From contig CAYYJS010000001.1 in NCBI GenBank assembly GCA_964472315.1, positions 1 to 64,000 on the forward strand: 64,000 bases of DNA, read 5' to 3'. The stretch's first letter is position 1; every line of letters starts with the position of its first letter. The translations under genes and the position numbers were made by a program. Shown in pieces: positions 14,862-24,886 of the stretch. Origin of the DNA: CAYYJS01 sp964472315 (lineage in GTDB: Bacteria; Verrucomicrobiota; Kiritimatiellia; UBA8416). The notes below the pieces were generated by a model. That model was not told the DNA's origin. It made no database searches and saw nothing but the letters and a program-made list of their open reading frames with translations.

Positions 14862-15968
14862 ATGCGAATCGGCATCATGCTTCGGGCCGTTGACGACCGA
14901 CAGGGCATCGGCATCTATGCCGCCAACGTGCTGGAACACCTGTTGCCGATCGACCGCCGGAACACGTACGTGCTCTTCTACCGCGACCGGCGGTCGGTCA
15001 AGCGGTATGCCGAGCGCTACCCCAACGTGATCGAAGAGGTCGTCACCGCGCCCGGCAAGGCCCTGTGGGACCAGGTCGCCATTCCCCGCGCGGCCCGGCG
15101 GCACAAGCTGGACCTGATCTTCCATCCGAAATTCACGCTCCCCTTCTGCACGACCCGCAAGACGGTCATGACCATCCACGGCGCGAGCTGGTTCGTGCAC
15201 CCGGAGCTTTACCCCCGCCTCGGCATCCTCTACATCCGCGCCTTCATGCCCCTCTATTGCCGCAAGGCCGATCTCATCCTCTCCAATTCGGAGCTGACGA
15301 CCGACGACTTCGTGCGCATCCTGCATGTGCCGCGGGAGAAGATCCGCACGATCGAACTCGGCACCAACGGCGCGTTCCGGCCGATCGACGACACCGCCGC
15401 GTGCGGGCGTATCAAGGCCCGCTACAAGCTGCCCGACAAGTTCATCGTCGCCGTGATCCGGCATGACCCGCGGAAGAACTTCGGCAACCTGATCGCCGCC
15501 TTCCGGCTGTTGCGGCAGCGTACGCCCTGCAAGCTGGTCGTCGCCGGCATCGGTTGCGAGAAGTACCGTGAAGAGTACCGGCTCGACGACGACGGCGCCG
15601 CCGCCGATGTCGTCTTCACGGGCTGGGTCGATCAGGCCGATCTGCCGTACCTGTACAATCTGGCGCGCTGCAAGTTCTTTCCGTCCGTCTACGAGGAGTT
15701 CGGCATTCCGGCCTGCGAGGCGATGGCCTGCGGTTGCCCGCCCGTCGTTTCGAGCACGGGCGCCCTGCCGGGTATCGTCAAGGACGCCGGCCTGATCGTC
15801 GATCCCTTCAACCCCGCCGAGATGGCCGACGCGCTCCATCGGCTCTACACGGACGATGCGCTCCGGGCCGAGCTGTCCGCGCGCTCGCTGGCCCGGGCGA
15901 AACGGTTCACCTGGGAGCGCTGCGCGCGGGAAACGCTCGACGCCCTCAACAGTCTGGAACGCGCATGA
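14862..15968 (+). CDS. GT4-family glycosyltransferase
   Basis: The 368-residue protein is a GT-B fold retaining transferase. It opens MRIGIMLRAVDDRQGIGIYA, has an acceptor-side helix and TIHGASWFVHPELYP in the N-terminal half, and the EX7E nucleotide-sugar site in YEEFGIPACEAMACG (about residues 277-291). It should transfer a nucleotide-activated sugar onto a lipid-linked glycan on the cytoplasmic face. The 35-base gap before it holds GGGGAGG eleven bases upstream of ATG 14862. The stop overlaps the flippase start. Donor and acceptor cannot be assigned. Confidence 0.9.
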   Translation: MRIGIMLRAVDDRQGIGIYAANVLEHLLPIDRRNTYVLFYRDRRSVKRYAERYPNVIEEVVTAPGKALWDQVAIPRAARRHKLDLIFHPKFTLPFCTTRKTVMTIHGASWFVHPELYPRLGILYIRAFMPLYCRKADLILSNSELTTDDFVRILHVPREKIRTIELGTNGAFRPIDDTAACGRIKARYKLPDKFIVAVIRHDPRKNFGNLIAAFRLLRQRTPCKLVVAGIGCEKYREEYRLDDDGAAADVVFTGWVDQADLPYLYNLARCKFFPSVYEEFGIPACEAMACGCPPVVSSTGALPGIVKDAGLIVDPFNPAEMADALHRLYTDDALRAELSARSLARAKRFTWERCARETLDALNSLERA

Positions 15969-17464
15969 GTCATGCGGACCCCAACGCCGCCGCGCACGAA
16001 CGCGATACGCGCCATACGATCCGCACCGTTTCGCTGGGCACCTTCTGGCGCGTGTTCCGCTACCCGTTCATTCTGCTGTCGGTGGGCGTCATCCCGCGGC
16101 TGATGGGCGACGAGGTGTACGGCCGCTATGCCTTCTTCGTCTCGGTCTATGTCGTGCTCGAGTATTTCTCCGACATCGGCATCACGCAGATTTTCGGCCG
16201 GTTCATCCCCGACTTCGAGGCCAACGGCGAACAGCCGCGCACGAATCGCCTCTTCCGCGGTTTCCTCGTCTACGGCGTCACGCTCTCGCTCGTCCTGGTG
16301 GCCGTCATGCTGGGGCTGTCCCGTTGGCGGTCGTTCGACAGCTTCCCGCCGATCTGGTTCCTGATCATGGCGCTTCAGTTGATCTTCTCGCAGGTGCAGG
16401 GCATCCTCTTCGCGTTTCTCTACGGCACGAACCAGATCGCCCGCTACTCCGCCAAGGAGGTGATGCGCAGCGCCTTCACGTTCTTCCTCGTCCTGGGCCT
16501 GTACCTCGCCTTCGGTCTCACGGGCGCCCTGTGCGGGTTGGTCGTCAACGAGATGATCATCACGGGGATCGGCATCCACTGGACCCGCACGCGGCTCTTC
16601 GGCGCGTGGCAGCCGATCCGGTTCCGCGACTTCAAGCCCTATTTCCTCTTCGGCCTGCGGTTCTACATTCCGGTCTTCCTGTTCGGCGCCATGCCGCGGA
16701 TCGGCAACGTCTACGTCCGGTGGCTGACCCATTCCGACGAACAGGTCGCCTATTTCGATATCGCCAACCAGTTCCTCCTGCTGACCGCCACGTTTCTCGG
16801 GTTGATCCTGTCGACGCTGATTCCCTCGCTGAGCGCGTTGTACTCGAAGGACCGCCACGACACGATCGACGACTACCACCGCCAGGCGCTGACCTATTGC
16901 GGCGTGGCGGTCTTCCTCGCGTGCAACGCGCTCGGCTGGCTCGGGCGTGACGCCGTGGCGCTGGTCCTCGGGCCGTCGTTCGCGCCGGTCTTCGGGAATG
17001 CGATGATCCTGGTGCCGGCCATTTTCCCCAGTCTGCTCGCGTACGTCGGCGTCAACTACACGATTCTGAAGAAGCAACCCAAGGTCTACGCGCTCGCGGT
17101 CATCGCGGGCTTTACGACTCTGACCGTCGCCTGCCTCATGCTCATTCCGCGTTTCGCCTCGGCCGGCGCGGCCGCGGCTACGGTCCTCGGGTATGCCGCC
17201 ATGGCCGCCGTCTTCTGCACGGCGTACCGCCGCCACATGCGCGCCATCGCCGGACCGTTCGTCAAGGTCGCGCTCCTCGGTCTGCCGTTCGTCCCGCTGT
17301 ACCGCTTCCATCTGCCGCTTGCGCTGTCGCTGCCGGCCTGCATCCTCTCCGCCGTCGCGTACCTGGCGGCCTTGTACCTGTTCCGGCTGATCCGTGTCGC
17401 GGACCTGAAAGATGTCATCCATGCGTTTCGGGCGGGGCGGTCCGGCGCGGGAGATGCGCCATGA
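15965..17464 (+). CDS. Wzx-type polysaccharide flippase (MOP/MATE superfamily)
   Basis: The 499-residue polytopic protein has about 12-14 predicted membrane helices and the polysaccharide_synt arrangement (IRTVSLGTFWRVFRYPFILLS, then GDEVYGRYAFFVSVYVV in the first helices). Flippases of this family move undecaprenyl-linked repeat units across the inner membrane. The ATG at 15965 overlaps the preceding stop (ATGA), which decides the start; a longer upstream frame is a shadow. The stop overlaps the next glycosyltransferase. No Wzy polymerase is obvious in the cluster, although one of the GT-C-like proteins downstream could fill that role. Confidence 0.88.
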   Translation: MSHADPNAAAHERDTRHTIRTVSLGTFWRVFRYPFILLSVGVIPRLMGDEVYGRYAFFVSVYVVLEYFSDIGITQIFGRFIPDFEANGEQPRTNRLFRGFLVYGVTLSLVLVAVMLGLSRWRSFDSFPPIWFLIMALQLIFSQVQGILFAFLYGTNQIARYSAKEVMRSAFTFFLVLGLYLAFGLTGALCGLVVNEMIITGIGIHWTRTRLFGAWQPIRFRDFKPYFLFGLRFYIPVFLFGAMPRIGNVYVRWLTHSDEQVAYFDIANQFLLLTATFLGLILSTLIPSLSALYSKDRHDTIDDYHRQALTYCGVAVFLACNALGWLGRDAVALVLGPSFAPVFGNAMILVPAIFPSLLAYVGVNYTILKKQPKVYALAVIAGFTTLTVACLMLIPRFASAGAAAATVLGYAAMAAVFCTAYRRHMRAIAGPFVKVALLGLPFVPLYRFHLPLALSLPACILSAVAYLAALYLFRLIRVADLKDVIHAFRAGRSGAGDAP

Positions 17465-18768
17465 CGGCGGGATCCGGGGAAGCGGCATGCGGGTGCGATG
17501 TGGCGCGCGACGCGGCGCGACCGGACGGGCGCGCCGGCGGCATGCGCGTGTGCATGCTCCTCGAGAGCTTCCACCCGGTTGTCGGCGGCATGGAGAGCCA
17601 GGCGCGCAACATGATCTCCAGCCTGGCCGCCATCGGCATTCCCGTCCTCGTCGTGACACGCCGGACCGAGGCGGATTGGCCGCGCGTGGAGCGTGTCTAC
17701 GGCGCGCCCGTCTATCGCGTGTGGCCCGCCGGCAAGATCCCGCATGCGCGCTGGCTCCTCGCGCTCTCCTGTCTGCCGACGCTCGTACGGCTGCGCCGCG
17801 AGTACGACATCATCCTCGTGCCCGGCCTGCGCACCCTCGGCATTCCGGCCGTGATCGCCGGCAAGCTTCTGCGCAAGATATCCATCCTCGCCGGCGCCAG
17901 CGCCGGCGAGTTCTCCGGCGCGTTCTTCGCCGCCGGGCTCGAGACCCGCGGCATCGGCCCCGGCGCCGCGCTGGTCCGCCTCTTGTTGAAGCTGCGCAAC
18001 CGGCTGTTCGCCAAGGCCACGGCGCTGATCAGCCTGTCGTCGGAGATGACCGCGGAGTTCACCGGCGCCGGCGCCCCCGCGGACCTGATCCGCCTCATCC
18101 CCAACACGCTCGACGACGCGGTCTTCCAGCCCGTCGACGCCGAACGCAAGGCCGCCCTGCGCCGCACGCTTGGCCTGCCGGACACGGTCCCCGTCGCCGT
18201 CTTCAGCGGGCGGATGGTCTCCTACAAAGGCGTGCCCGGCCTCGCCCGCGTCTGGGAACGTCTCGGCGCATCCCATCCGGAGGCGCGCCTCGTGCTCGTC
18301 GGCGGCGGCGGCACGGACATCTTCAACTGCGAGGCGGCGGTGCGCGCGTTCATCGCGTCGCACGGACTGCACGACCGCGTCACGCTGACCGGTTTCGTCG
18401 ATAACGTCAGCGCGTACCTGCAGGCCGCCGACCTGTTCGTGTTTCCGAGCGAGACCGAAGCCTTCCCGCTGGCGCTGCTGGAGGCCATGGCCTGCGGTCT
18501 GCCGGTCGTCGCGACGCGCGTCGGCGGCATTCGGGACGCCCTTGTGCACGAGGAGAACGGCCTGCTCATCGACCCGGGCCGGGAGGATCAACTCCAGGCC
18601 GCCGTCGAGCGTTTGCTCGCCGACCCGGCGTTGCGCGCCCGCCTGGCGGCCGCCGGCTTGCGCACCGTCCGCGAGCGGTACTTGCCTGCCAGGGTCGCCG
18701 AACAGTATAAGGAACTGTTCCTGGACTGCATTCGGAACCGGGAACCCGCGCGGACGCGTCCGGCATGA
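17461..18768 (+). CDS. GT4-family glycosyltransferase
   Basis: The 435-residue frame is a GT-B transferase with the N-terminal MRVCMLLESFHPVVGGMES (GGxE loop, from about residue 28), and the EX7E site in PSETEAFPLALLEAMACG (about 334-348). ATG 17461 overlaps the flippase stop, but the first 27 residues (Ala/Gly/Asp-rich) are not family-like; ATG 17542 (MRVCML) is a plausible alternative start. The enzyme is expected to extend the lipid-linked oligosaccharide. Donor sugar unknown. Confidence 0.88.
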   Translation: MTAGSGEAACGCDVARDAARPDGRAGGMRVCMLLESFHPVVGGMESQARNMISSLAAIGIPVLVVTRRTEADWPRVERVYGAPVYRVWPAGKIPHARWLLALSCLPTLVRLRREYDIILVPGLRTLGIPAVIAGKLLRKISILAGASAGEFSGAFFAAGLETRGIGPGAALVRLLLKLRNRLFAKATALISLSSEMTAEFTGAGAPADLIRLIPNTLDDAVFQPVDAERKAALRRTLGLPDTVPVAVFSGRMVSYKGVPGLARVWERLGASHPEARLVLVGGGGTDIFNCEAAVRAFIASHGLHDRVTLTGFVDNVSAYLQAADLFVFPSETEAFPLALLEAMACGLPVVATRVGGIRDALVHEENGLLIDPGREDQLQAAVERLLADPALRARLAAAGLRTVRERYLPARVAEQYKELFLDCIRNREPARTRPA

Positions 18769-18810
18769 CCGGCGGCGTTCGCGGGCGACGGCCCAGGGCG
18801 GCGTGAGAAC

Positions 18811-20496
18811 ATGAAGTCAATCGTACAACGGATACGTGAACACCGGCTGCTGGCGGGCATCCTCCTGCTCGGCGCCGTGCTGCGGTGCATCGGTCTGTCG
18901 TGGGGCATCCCGACGCCGGCCGTACCCCATCTGCTCTCGCATTTCGACGAGGACATGGTGATGAACGCCCTGGCGCAGGTGGATGTCCGGCGCGGGGACT
19001 GGAATCCGGACTGGGGCCACAACGAAGGGCCGCTGAACTACTTCATCTGGGTCGGCGCCGCCGCCACGATGCGTGTGCTGGGTATCGTCGAGCACATGCC
19101 CAATGCGATTCCGGACCCGGCGCATCCCGACTACTTCCGCGTGGTCATGGCCGGGCGGCTCATCGTGGTGTTCTTTGACGTCTGCGCGATCCTTCTGATC
19201 TACCTCTCGGTCATGAAGATGACGGCGTCGAAAGCGGCGGCGCTGTTCGGCGCCCTGCTGTTCGCGCTCTTCCCCTTCGAGATCGTACACAGCCACTACA
19301 TGCGCCCGCATGTGCTCGGGAACCTCCTGGTCTGCCTGACCATTCATGCGTCGCTGTTCATCTACGGCGCCGCGGCCGGCCCCCTGGTTTTCATCGCCAC
19401 CGGGCTCGTGCTCGCCCTGGCGACGGTGACACGCTACAACCTGCTGCCCGTGGCCATCGTGCCCTACGCCGTCTTCCTCTATCGCCGCCTCGTCCTGGAC
19501 GGCCGGCGTCTGACGCCGAAGTATGTCCTCGCCTCGCTCTTCCATTGGCGGATGGCGCTCGTCGGCGTCGCCTTCGTCGTCGGCGTTCTGGTCGCCGACT
19601 GGCCGATCCTGTTCGACTTCGAGTCCGTGCGCGTGCCGTTCGTGTACCAACTCGGCACCTCGGCGTTCGGTCCCCCGACGCTCGCCAACATCGCCAATCT
19701 CGCCATGCCGCTGCGGTATGTGGTCTCGGTGATTCCCGACGCGTCGTTCCTGCTCTGGATCGTCTTCTATCCGGCCGTGGTCTATGTCCTGTGCCGCCCC
19801 GGGCTATACCGCTACGTTCTGCCCCTGTGCGCCTTTCTCTTCCCCTATCTCTACTACGTCACCAAGGCCTATGGACTCATCGCCGCGCGTCCGGTCATGC
19901 CGCTGTTTCCGGTGCTGGCGATCCTGTCCGCGCTGGCCTTCGACGACCTGCGCCGGCGCGCCTGGTACACGGCGCCGGTTCGGCAGGCGGTAGCGGCCGT
20001 CCTCGGATTCGTCCTCCTCGGCACGTTCCTCTTCGACCTGGCCTGCGTGCGTGCGATGGCCGACCGCGAGGCCGATCCGTTCGTGCAGGTCCATGCCCAC
20101 TTCTCCGGCGCGGACATCCCCGATACGCTGGATATCGGGTTTCACGGCATCTACTGGGAGCGCTATCAGACCCGGAACTTCTCGCGCATCCTGAACGCCA
20201 TTCCCGGCAAACGCGTCACCGTGGATGCCGACCGCCTGGACTACCTGGAACACCCCCGCGATTACGTGCTGGTGTTCCAGTTCGACGATACGATGGACGC
20301 GTCGACCGAAGCCGCGCTCGCGCGCCTGACGGCGTCCCGCGACTATGCCGTCGCACGCGTCTTCCGCAAACGGCTTGCACTCGGGCCTGTCGCGTTCGAC
20401 TATGACGCCATGCCCACCGACTTCCGCTATGCCTTCCCCGTCATCCACCTGCTGAAATCAACCGGACGCGCCCACCCGCCGCGTCCAACACCGTAA
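18811..20496 (+). CDS. GT-C membrane glycosyltransferase (ArnT/GT39-like)
   Basis: The 561-residue protein has about ten to twelve membrane helices. The first periplasmic loop carries the acidic motif HFDEDMVMNAL (Asp46, Glu47), where GT39/GT83 enzymes bind the polyprenyl-phosphate sugar and metal. The C-terminal 150 residues are soluble. It likely transfers a sugar from a polyprenyl-phosphate donor to the exported glycan or a lipid. A 42-base gap with a GC-rich hairpin separates it from the previous gene. The stop TAA overlaps the next ATG (TAATG). Confidence 0.75.
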   Translation: MKSIVQRIREHRLLAGILLLGAVLRCIGLSWGIPTPAVPHLLSHFDEDMVMNALAQVDVRRGDWNPDWGHNEGPLNYFIWVGAAATMRVLGIVEHMPNAIPDPAHPDYFRVVMAGRLIVVFFDVCAILLIYLSVMKMTASKAAALFGALLFALFPFEIVHSHYMRPHVLGNLLVCLTIHASLFIYGAAAGPLVFIATGLVLALATVTRYNLLPVAIVPYAVFLYRRLVLDGRRLTPKYVLASLFHWRMALVGVAFVVGVLVADWPILFDFESVRVPFVYQLGTSAFGPPTLANIANLAMPLRYVVSVIPDASFLLWIVFYPAVVYVLCRPGLYRYVLPLCAFLFPYLYYVTKAYGLIAARPVMPLFPVLAILSALAFDDLRRRAWYTAPVRQAVAAVLGFVLLGTFLFDLACVRAMADREADPFVQVHAHFSGADIPDTLDIGFHGIYWERYQTRNFSRILNAIPGKRVTVDADRLDYLEHPRDYVLVFQFDDTMDASTEAALARLTASRDYAVARVFRKRLALGPVAFDYDAMPTDFRYAFPVIHLLKSTGRAHPPRPTP

Positions 20497-21959
20497 TGGG
20501 AGCGCCGGAACCAGTCATGTCAGAGGAACCCTTCGCCGTCCGACTGCGCCGCGCCTACCACGACGGCGTCGCCAACCGTATCGCCGGCTGCGTCGTGCAT
20601 GCCGACGCCAACGTGCTGCTCGTCGATCCCCCCGACGAGGTCTACGTCCGCGCCCTCGCGCGGCCGCGACTGGTTTTGACCATCGCCGATCCGGTCCGCC
20701 GCGCACGCATCGCCGCCGCCTTTCCCGACGTGACGATCCTCGCCGATCCGGCCGCCGCGGCCGCCGCCGGCCCGTTTCGCTACATCGTCCTGCCCGACCA
20801 ACTGAGCCGCTCGACCGCGCTCTGGGATCAACTCCATGACATGGCCGCCACCCTCTGCACGCCCCGCACCCGCCTGCTCATGGTGCATTGGAACTTCCTC
20901 TGGGAACCGCTGGTGCGACTGGCCGACCGCCTGAAGCTGCGCCAGGCCGGGTCCGCGCAGAACTGGATCAGCCCCGCCGACATCGACCGGCTGCTCACAC
21001 GGTCCGGCTTCGAGCTGATCCGCCTCGATCGCTTCAACCTCATCCCCGTCTGTTTCGACGGTCTGAGCGCGCTTCTCAATCGCTTGCTCAGTCCGCTGCC
21101 GCTGCTCCGGCACATGTGCTTCAACCACATCACCGTCGCCCGTCCGGCCGCGCGCGCCGGCGCCGCGCGCGACTACTCGGTCACCGTCGTCATCCCCACG
21201 CGCAACGAGCGGGACAACATCGAGCTCTGCGTCACCGAGACCCCCGACTTCGGCACGCACACCGAACTGCTGTTCATCGACGGCGCGTCCACCGACGGCA
21301 CCGTCGAGGCGATCGAGACGCAGATCGCCAAGTACCGCGGCGTGCGCGACATCCGGCTGATCCACCAGGTCGAGCCCGGCGAGATTTCGGAGGCCGAGCG
21401 GCATTCCGGCAAGATGCTCAAACGGGGCAAGGGCCATGCCGTCCGCAAGGCCTTCGCCGCGGCCAAGGGCGAGGTCCTCATGATTCTGGACAGCGACCGC
21501 ACCGTGCCGCCGGGCATGCTTCCCGAGTTCTACCTCGCGCTCCGTGACGGCTACGGCGAGTTCATCAACGGCAACCGCCTCGTGTACCCGCAGGAGAAGG
21601 ATGCCATGCGCTTCCTGAACTCGCTCGCCAACCGCTTCTTCGGCCGCCTGTTCTCCTACCTTATCGGGCAGGATATCAAGGATACCCTGTGCGGTACGAA
21701 GGTGCTCTTCCGCGAGGACTACGAGGCCATCTGCGCGAACCGCGCCTACTTCGGCGACTTCGATCCGTTCGGCGACTTCGACCTGCTCTTCGGGGCATCC
21801 CGGCTCAATCTGAAGATCACGGAGGTCTTCGTGCGCTACCGCGAACGGTCGTACGGCGACATCAAGATCGAACGGTTCAAACATGGCATCCTGCTGCTGA
21901 AGATGAGCTGGATCGCGTTCAAACGCCTGAAACTGGGCATCCACCCCCGACTCCCATGA
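20496..21959 (+). CDS. Fusion of a degenerate SAM methyltransferase-like domain and a GT2 glycosyltransferase
   Basis: The 487-residue protein has two parts. Residues about 8-220 follow the layout of a class I methyltransferase (strand VLLVDPP, later RYIVLPDQL, LLMVHWNFLWEP, WISPADIDRLLTRSGFELIRLDR), but the glycine-rich SAM loop is replaced by DPPDEVYVRAL. Residues about 228-487 form a GT2 domain: VTVVIPTRNERDNI, FIDGASTDGTVEAI, ILDSDRTVPP (the DxD position) and the acceptor-side FGDFDLLF. Such GT2 enzymes usually make polyprenyl-phosphate sugars, matching the GT-C neighbours that need that donor. ATG 20496 overlaps the previous stop; ATG 20517 is an alternative. Confidence 0.8.
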   Translation: MGAPEPVMSEEPFAVRLRRAYHDGVANRIAGCVVHADANVLLVDPPDEVYVRALARPRLVLTIADPVRRARIAAAFPDVTILADPAAAAAAGPFRYIVLPDQLSRSTALWDQLHDMAATLCTPRTRLLMVHWNFLWEPLVRLADRLKLRQAGSAQNWISPADIDRLLTRSGFELIRLDRFNLIPVCFDGLSALLNRLLSPLPLLRHMCFNHITVARPAARAGAARDYSVTVVIPTRNERDNIELCVTETPDFGTHTELLFIDGASTDGTVEAIETQIAKYRGVRDIRLIHQVEPGEISEAERHSGKMLKRGKGHAVRKAFAAAKGEVLMILDSDRTVPPGMLPEFYLALRDGYGEFINGNRLVYPQEKDAMRFLNSLANRFFGRLFSYLIGQDIKDTLCGTKVLFREDYEAICANRAYFGDFDPFGDFDLLFGASRLNLKITEVFVRYRERSYGDIKIERFKHGILLLKMSWIAFKRLKLGIHPRLP

Positions 21960-23212
21960 CCGCACGACTTCACACATTCCAACGCTGGATCGCCGACCGA
22001 ATCGGAGGCCATCCGTCCGTCCGCGGACTGCTCACGGCCGCCGTCATCGCCCTTCTGGTCGGCGCGAGCCTCAAGGACGCCGTTCGGCAACCCGGCAGCC
22101 AGAACCTGCACGTCCATCAGGCGAACGCGTTCCTGCACGGCCGGCTCGACATCCCCGCCTACACGGACTACGTGCACGACCTGGCCGAGTTCGAGGGTCG
22201 GAAGTACGTTGTCTTTCCGCCGTTTCCCGCCGCCCTGGTCATGCCGCTCGTCGCCCTTTTCGGCATGGAAGGCGCCAACGTCGTTGTGCTGTGCATCGCC
22301 CTGACCGTCCTGAACCTGGCCGTGCTGTGGCGGATCCTCGGCCGGTTCGACACCGACCGCAACTTGCGGTCATGGCTGCTGGCCGGATTCTTCCTCGGCA
22401 CCGCCTACTGGTACTGTCTCGCGAACAGCGCGGCCGTCTACTTCTACGCGCACCTCGCCGCGGTCACGTGCATCCTGTTGGCCATGGACGAAGCGCTCGG
22501 CCGGGGCCGCGCCTGGCTCGTCGGCTTCTGTCTGGGCGCGGCGCTGCTGTCGCGCCAGCTCAGCCTCTACAGCGCGATTTTCGTGTGCGCCGCCCTGTGG
22601 TGCAACCCCGCCGGCGGGTCGTGGCGGCGCAGACTCGTCGGTCTCGCCGTCTTCGCGGTCTGCTTCGGCGCCTGCATGGGGCTCTACAACGGATTCAATT
22701 ACGTGCGGTTCGGGAGCCTGACCGATACGGGTTACCAGTACATGCCGTTGCAGAGCTTCCTGGCGGCACGGGTCGAGAAGTACGGCGTGTTCAACGTCGC
22801 CTACGTGCCGTTCAACTTCATCCATATGTTCCTGCAGGGCTTCCATGTATCGTTTATCGGACGGGAACAGCTCCTGCCCCAGCTCGATCGGTTCGGCACC
22901 TCGCTGACCCTCGCCAGCCCGTTCCTGTTCGTCGCCTTCCTGGCCAGGGGGCCGCGTCTCCTGCTGGCCGGCGCCTGGGCCTCGGTGACGCTCACGCTCG
23001 CCCACCTGCTCTGCTACTACAACAACGGGTTCGTGCAATACAATGCGCAGCGCTTCACGCTGGATTTCATGCCCGTCCTGATCGTCCTTGTCGCGCTGGG
23101 CGCGAAACGGTGCGGCGCGCCGCTGGTCAAGGGACTCGTCGCATACGCCGTGGTCTTGAACGCCATCGCCCTGGTCGGGATACCGGTCATCCATGCCTGC
23201 CTCCTCAAGTAG
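21956..23212 (+). CDS. Polytopic membrane protein, GT-C-like
   Basis: The 418-residue protein has about ten predicted helices and a first loop with the segment NAFLHGRLDIPAYTDYVHDLAEFEGRKYV, in part resembling the donor loop of GT-C enzymes (FLHGRLDI, DLAEFEGRKY). It starts at ATG 21956, overlapping the previous stop (ATGA). The C-terminal helices contain FVQYNAQRFTLDFMP. It may be a sugar transferase or the missing polymerase of the cluster. I cannot assign a specific function. Confidence 0.6.
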   Translation: MTARLHTFQRWIADRIGGHPSVRGLLTAAVIALLVGASLKDAVRQPGSQNLHVHQANAFLHGRLDIPAYTDYVHDLAEFEGRKYVVFPPFPAALVMPLVALFGMEGANVVVLCIALTVLNLAVLWRILGRFDTDRNLRSWLLAGFFLGTAYWYCLANSAAVYFYAHLAAVTCILLAMDEALGRGRAWLVGFCLGAALLSRQLSLYSAIFVCAALWCNPAGGSWRRRLVGLAVFAVCFGACMGLYNGFNYVRFGSLTDTGYQYMPLQSFLAARVEKYGVFNVAYVPFNFIHMFLQGFHVSFIGREQLLPQLDRFGTSLTLASPFLFVAFLARGPRLLLAGAWASVTLTLAHLLCYYNNGFVQYNAQRFTLDFMPVLIVLVALGAKRCGAPLVKGLVAYAVVLNAIALVGIPVIHACLLK

Positions 23213-24881
23213 CCCCGTCGCGCCCGCCGCATCCGGTGGCGGAACCGTCCCGGCCGCCGCGGGTCGCGCCGCCGCGGCCCGCCGCCGTCTGACGGCATGG
23301 GCGGCCTGGCTGGCCGCGCGCTTCGCGAACGGCCGGGCGCTGCCCGTCGTGCTGTTCGCGGCCTTCATCGTCTTTCACGCCACGACCATCGCGCCGCGCA
23401 TCGTCCGGACCCGCCCGCTGCCGTTCGACACCTACCGGGACGTCGCCTGCGCGCGCAGCATCCTCAATGGACAGGGCGTCTTCCGCGACCCGACGATCGC
23501 GGGCGAGTATGGCTGGTATTCGCCGCTCAACCCATGGCTGTTCGCCGGCCTGTCGAAACTCACGGGCGTGGATGTTTTCCTCCTCTATGCCTACTCGCCC
23601 CTGTTCATCAACATCTTTGCGCCCATCGTGTTCTACGTCTTTGCCTTTCTGATCGCCGGTCGCTGGACGGCCTTTACCGCCACCCTGCTGATTCCCTGCG
23701 TGCCGTGGCTGAAGACGCATCTGCTGGTCATGGGCATGCCATCCATCCACGCCGTGCCGCTGGTGCTCGTCGTCCTCGTCACCGCCATCCTGTTCAGCCG
23801 CCGCCGCATGGGTCCGGGGCGGGCCGCCGTGCTCGGTGCGCTGATGGGGATTGCCATCCTGCACCACTCGCTTTCCGGCATGATCGCCTATGCCTCCGTC
23901 TGTCTGATGCTGCTGATCCGGCTCGGACTCGTCCGTACCCGCCCGGCGCTCGTCGCCACGGCGGTGGCCGTCACGATCCCGATCCTGTTGGCCGCGCCGT
24001 ACCTGCTGCCGAACCTCCTGCGCCCCAAGCTCAACCCCGCCCCGCTCGACTACGTGGCTCCCGAGCTCGCGTCGCCGGCGTTTACGGTGTTCATCCCGAA
24101 CCGCGCCCTCTGCGTCTTCTTCTGGAGCTGTCTGCCGATCGGCCTGTTCGCGCTCCGCCGGCGCTTCCGCCGCCCGGGCGTCCTGCTGCTCGTCTGCTGC
24201 CTCCTGGTGACGGCCGGCGGCCAGCTTCCGGGCTACATCCGCATCCTGGCCGTCGCGAACCCCGCGGTGCTGGGCGGCCTGCGGCGTCTGCCCTGCCTGC
24301 TGCCGCACGAGTTCCAATGGTTCTTCCAACTCTTTGCCCTCGTCCCCGTCGCATACGGCATCGGCGCTTGCGCGCGGATCATGCTCAAACGGCACCGGCG
24401 GCTCATCCACCTGGCTTTGACGCTCCTGCTGATCGTGCCCGGCTACGCCGATTTGCGGGCCACGCAAATGCGCTACCTTGTGCTCCATCTCGCGCCCAAG
24501 CCGCGCTATATCGCCTGGATCGAGCAGCACACGCCGAAGGATGCCGTCATCGTGAGCAGCCATCCGTGGCTCGACTACCGCGAGGTCCAGCCATTCACGG
24601 CGCGCAGAATCCTCCACCACTACCCCGCGCACATGAACTTCAACGTCGATGTCGCCAAACGGGGCGAGCGCCAGGCCCGGTTGCTCTACCATGCCGACCG
24701 CGCCGAAGCCGAACGGATCGTCGCCGAGTTCGGACTCCACTACCTCGTGCTGGACCGGAAGACCACCTCCGCCGACCGCCTGGCGTTCTTCAGGAACACC
24801 TTTGCCGTCGCCTACGAAGATGGTATGGTCATCGTCCATCGACTCCGGCAACCCGCCATGACCGCGCCGGAACGGAGGTGA
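23193..24881 (+). CDS. Polytopic membrane protein, GT-C-like
   Basis: The 562-residue protein has a proline/alanine-rich cytoplasmic N-terminus (about residues 1-45), then about eleven membrane helices. The first loop reads FDTYRDVACARSILNGQGVFRDP, with acidic residues at the place where GT-C enzymes hold the donor. A soluble C-terminal segment (about 440-560) follows. The gene overlaps the previous one by 20 bases, so it is coupled. It may be a second or third GT-C transferase using polyprenyl-phosphate sugars. Confidence 0.6.
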   Translation: MPASSSSPVAPAASGGGTVPAAAGRAAAARRRLTAWAAWLAARFANGRALPVVLFAAFIVFHATTIAPRIVRTRPLPFDTYRDVACARSILNGQGVFRDPTIAGEYGWYSPLNPWLFAGLSKLTGVDVFLLYAYSPLFINIFAPIVFYVFAFLIAGRWTAFTATLLIPCVPWLKTHLLVMGMPSIHAVPLVLVVLVTAILFSRRRMGPGRAAVLGALMGIAILHHSLSGMIAYASVCLMLLIRLGLVRTRPALVATAVAVTIPILLAAPYLLPNLLRPKLNPAPLDYVAPELASPAFTVFIPNRALCVFFWSCLPIGLFALRRRFRRPGVLLLVCCLLVTAGGQLPGYIRILAVANPAVLGGLRRLPCLLPHEFQWFFQLFALVPVAYGIGACARIMLKRHRRLIHLALTLLLIVPGYADLRATQMRYLVLHLAPKPRYIAWIEQHTPKDAVIVSSHPWLDYREVQPFTARRILHHYPAHMNFNVDVAKRGERQARLLYHADRAEAERIVAEFGLHYLVLDRKTTSADRLAFFRNTFAVAYEDGMVIVHRLRQPAMTAPERR

Positions 24882-24886
24882 ATGGC

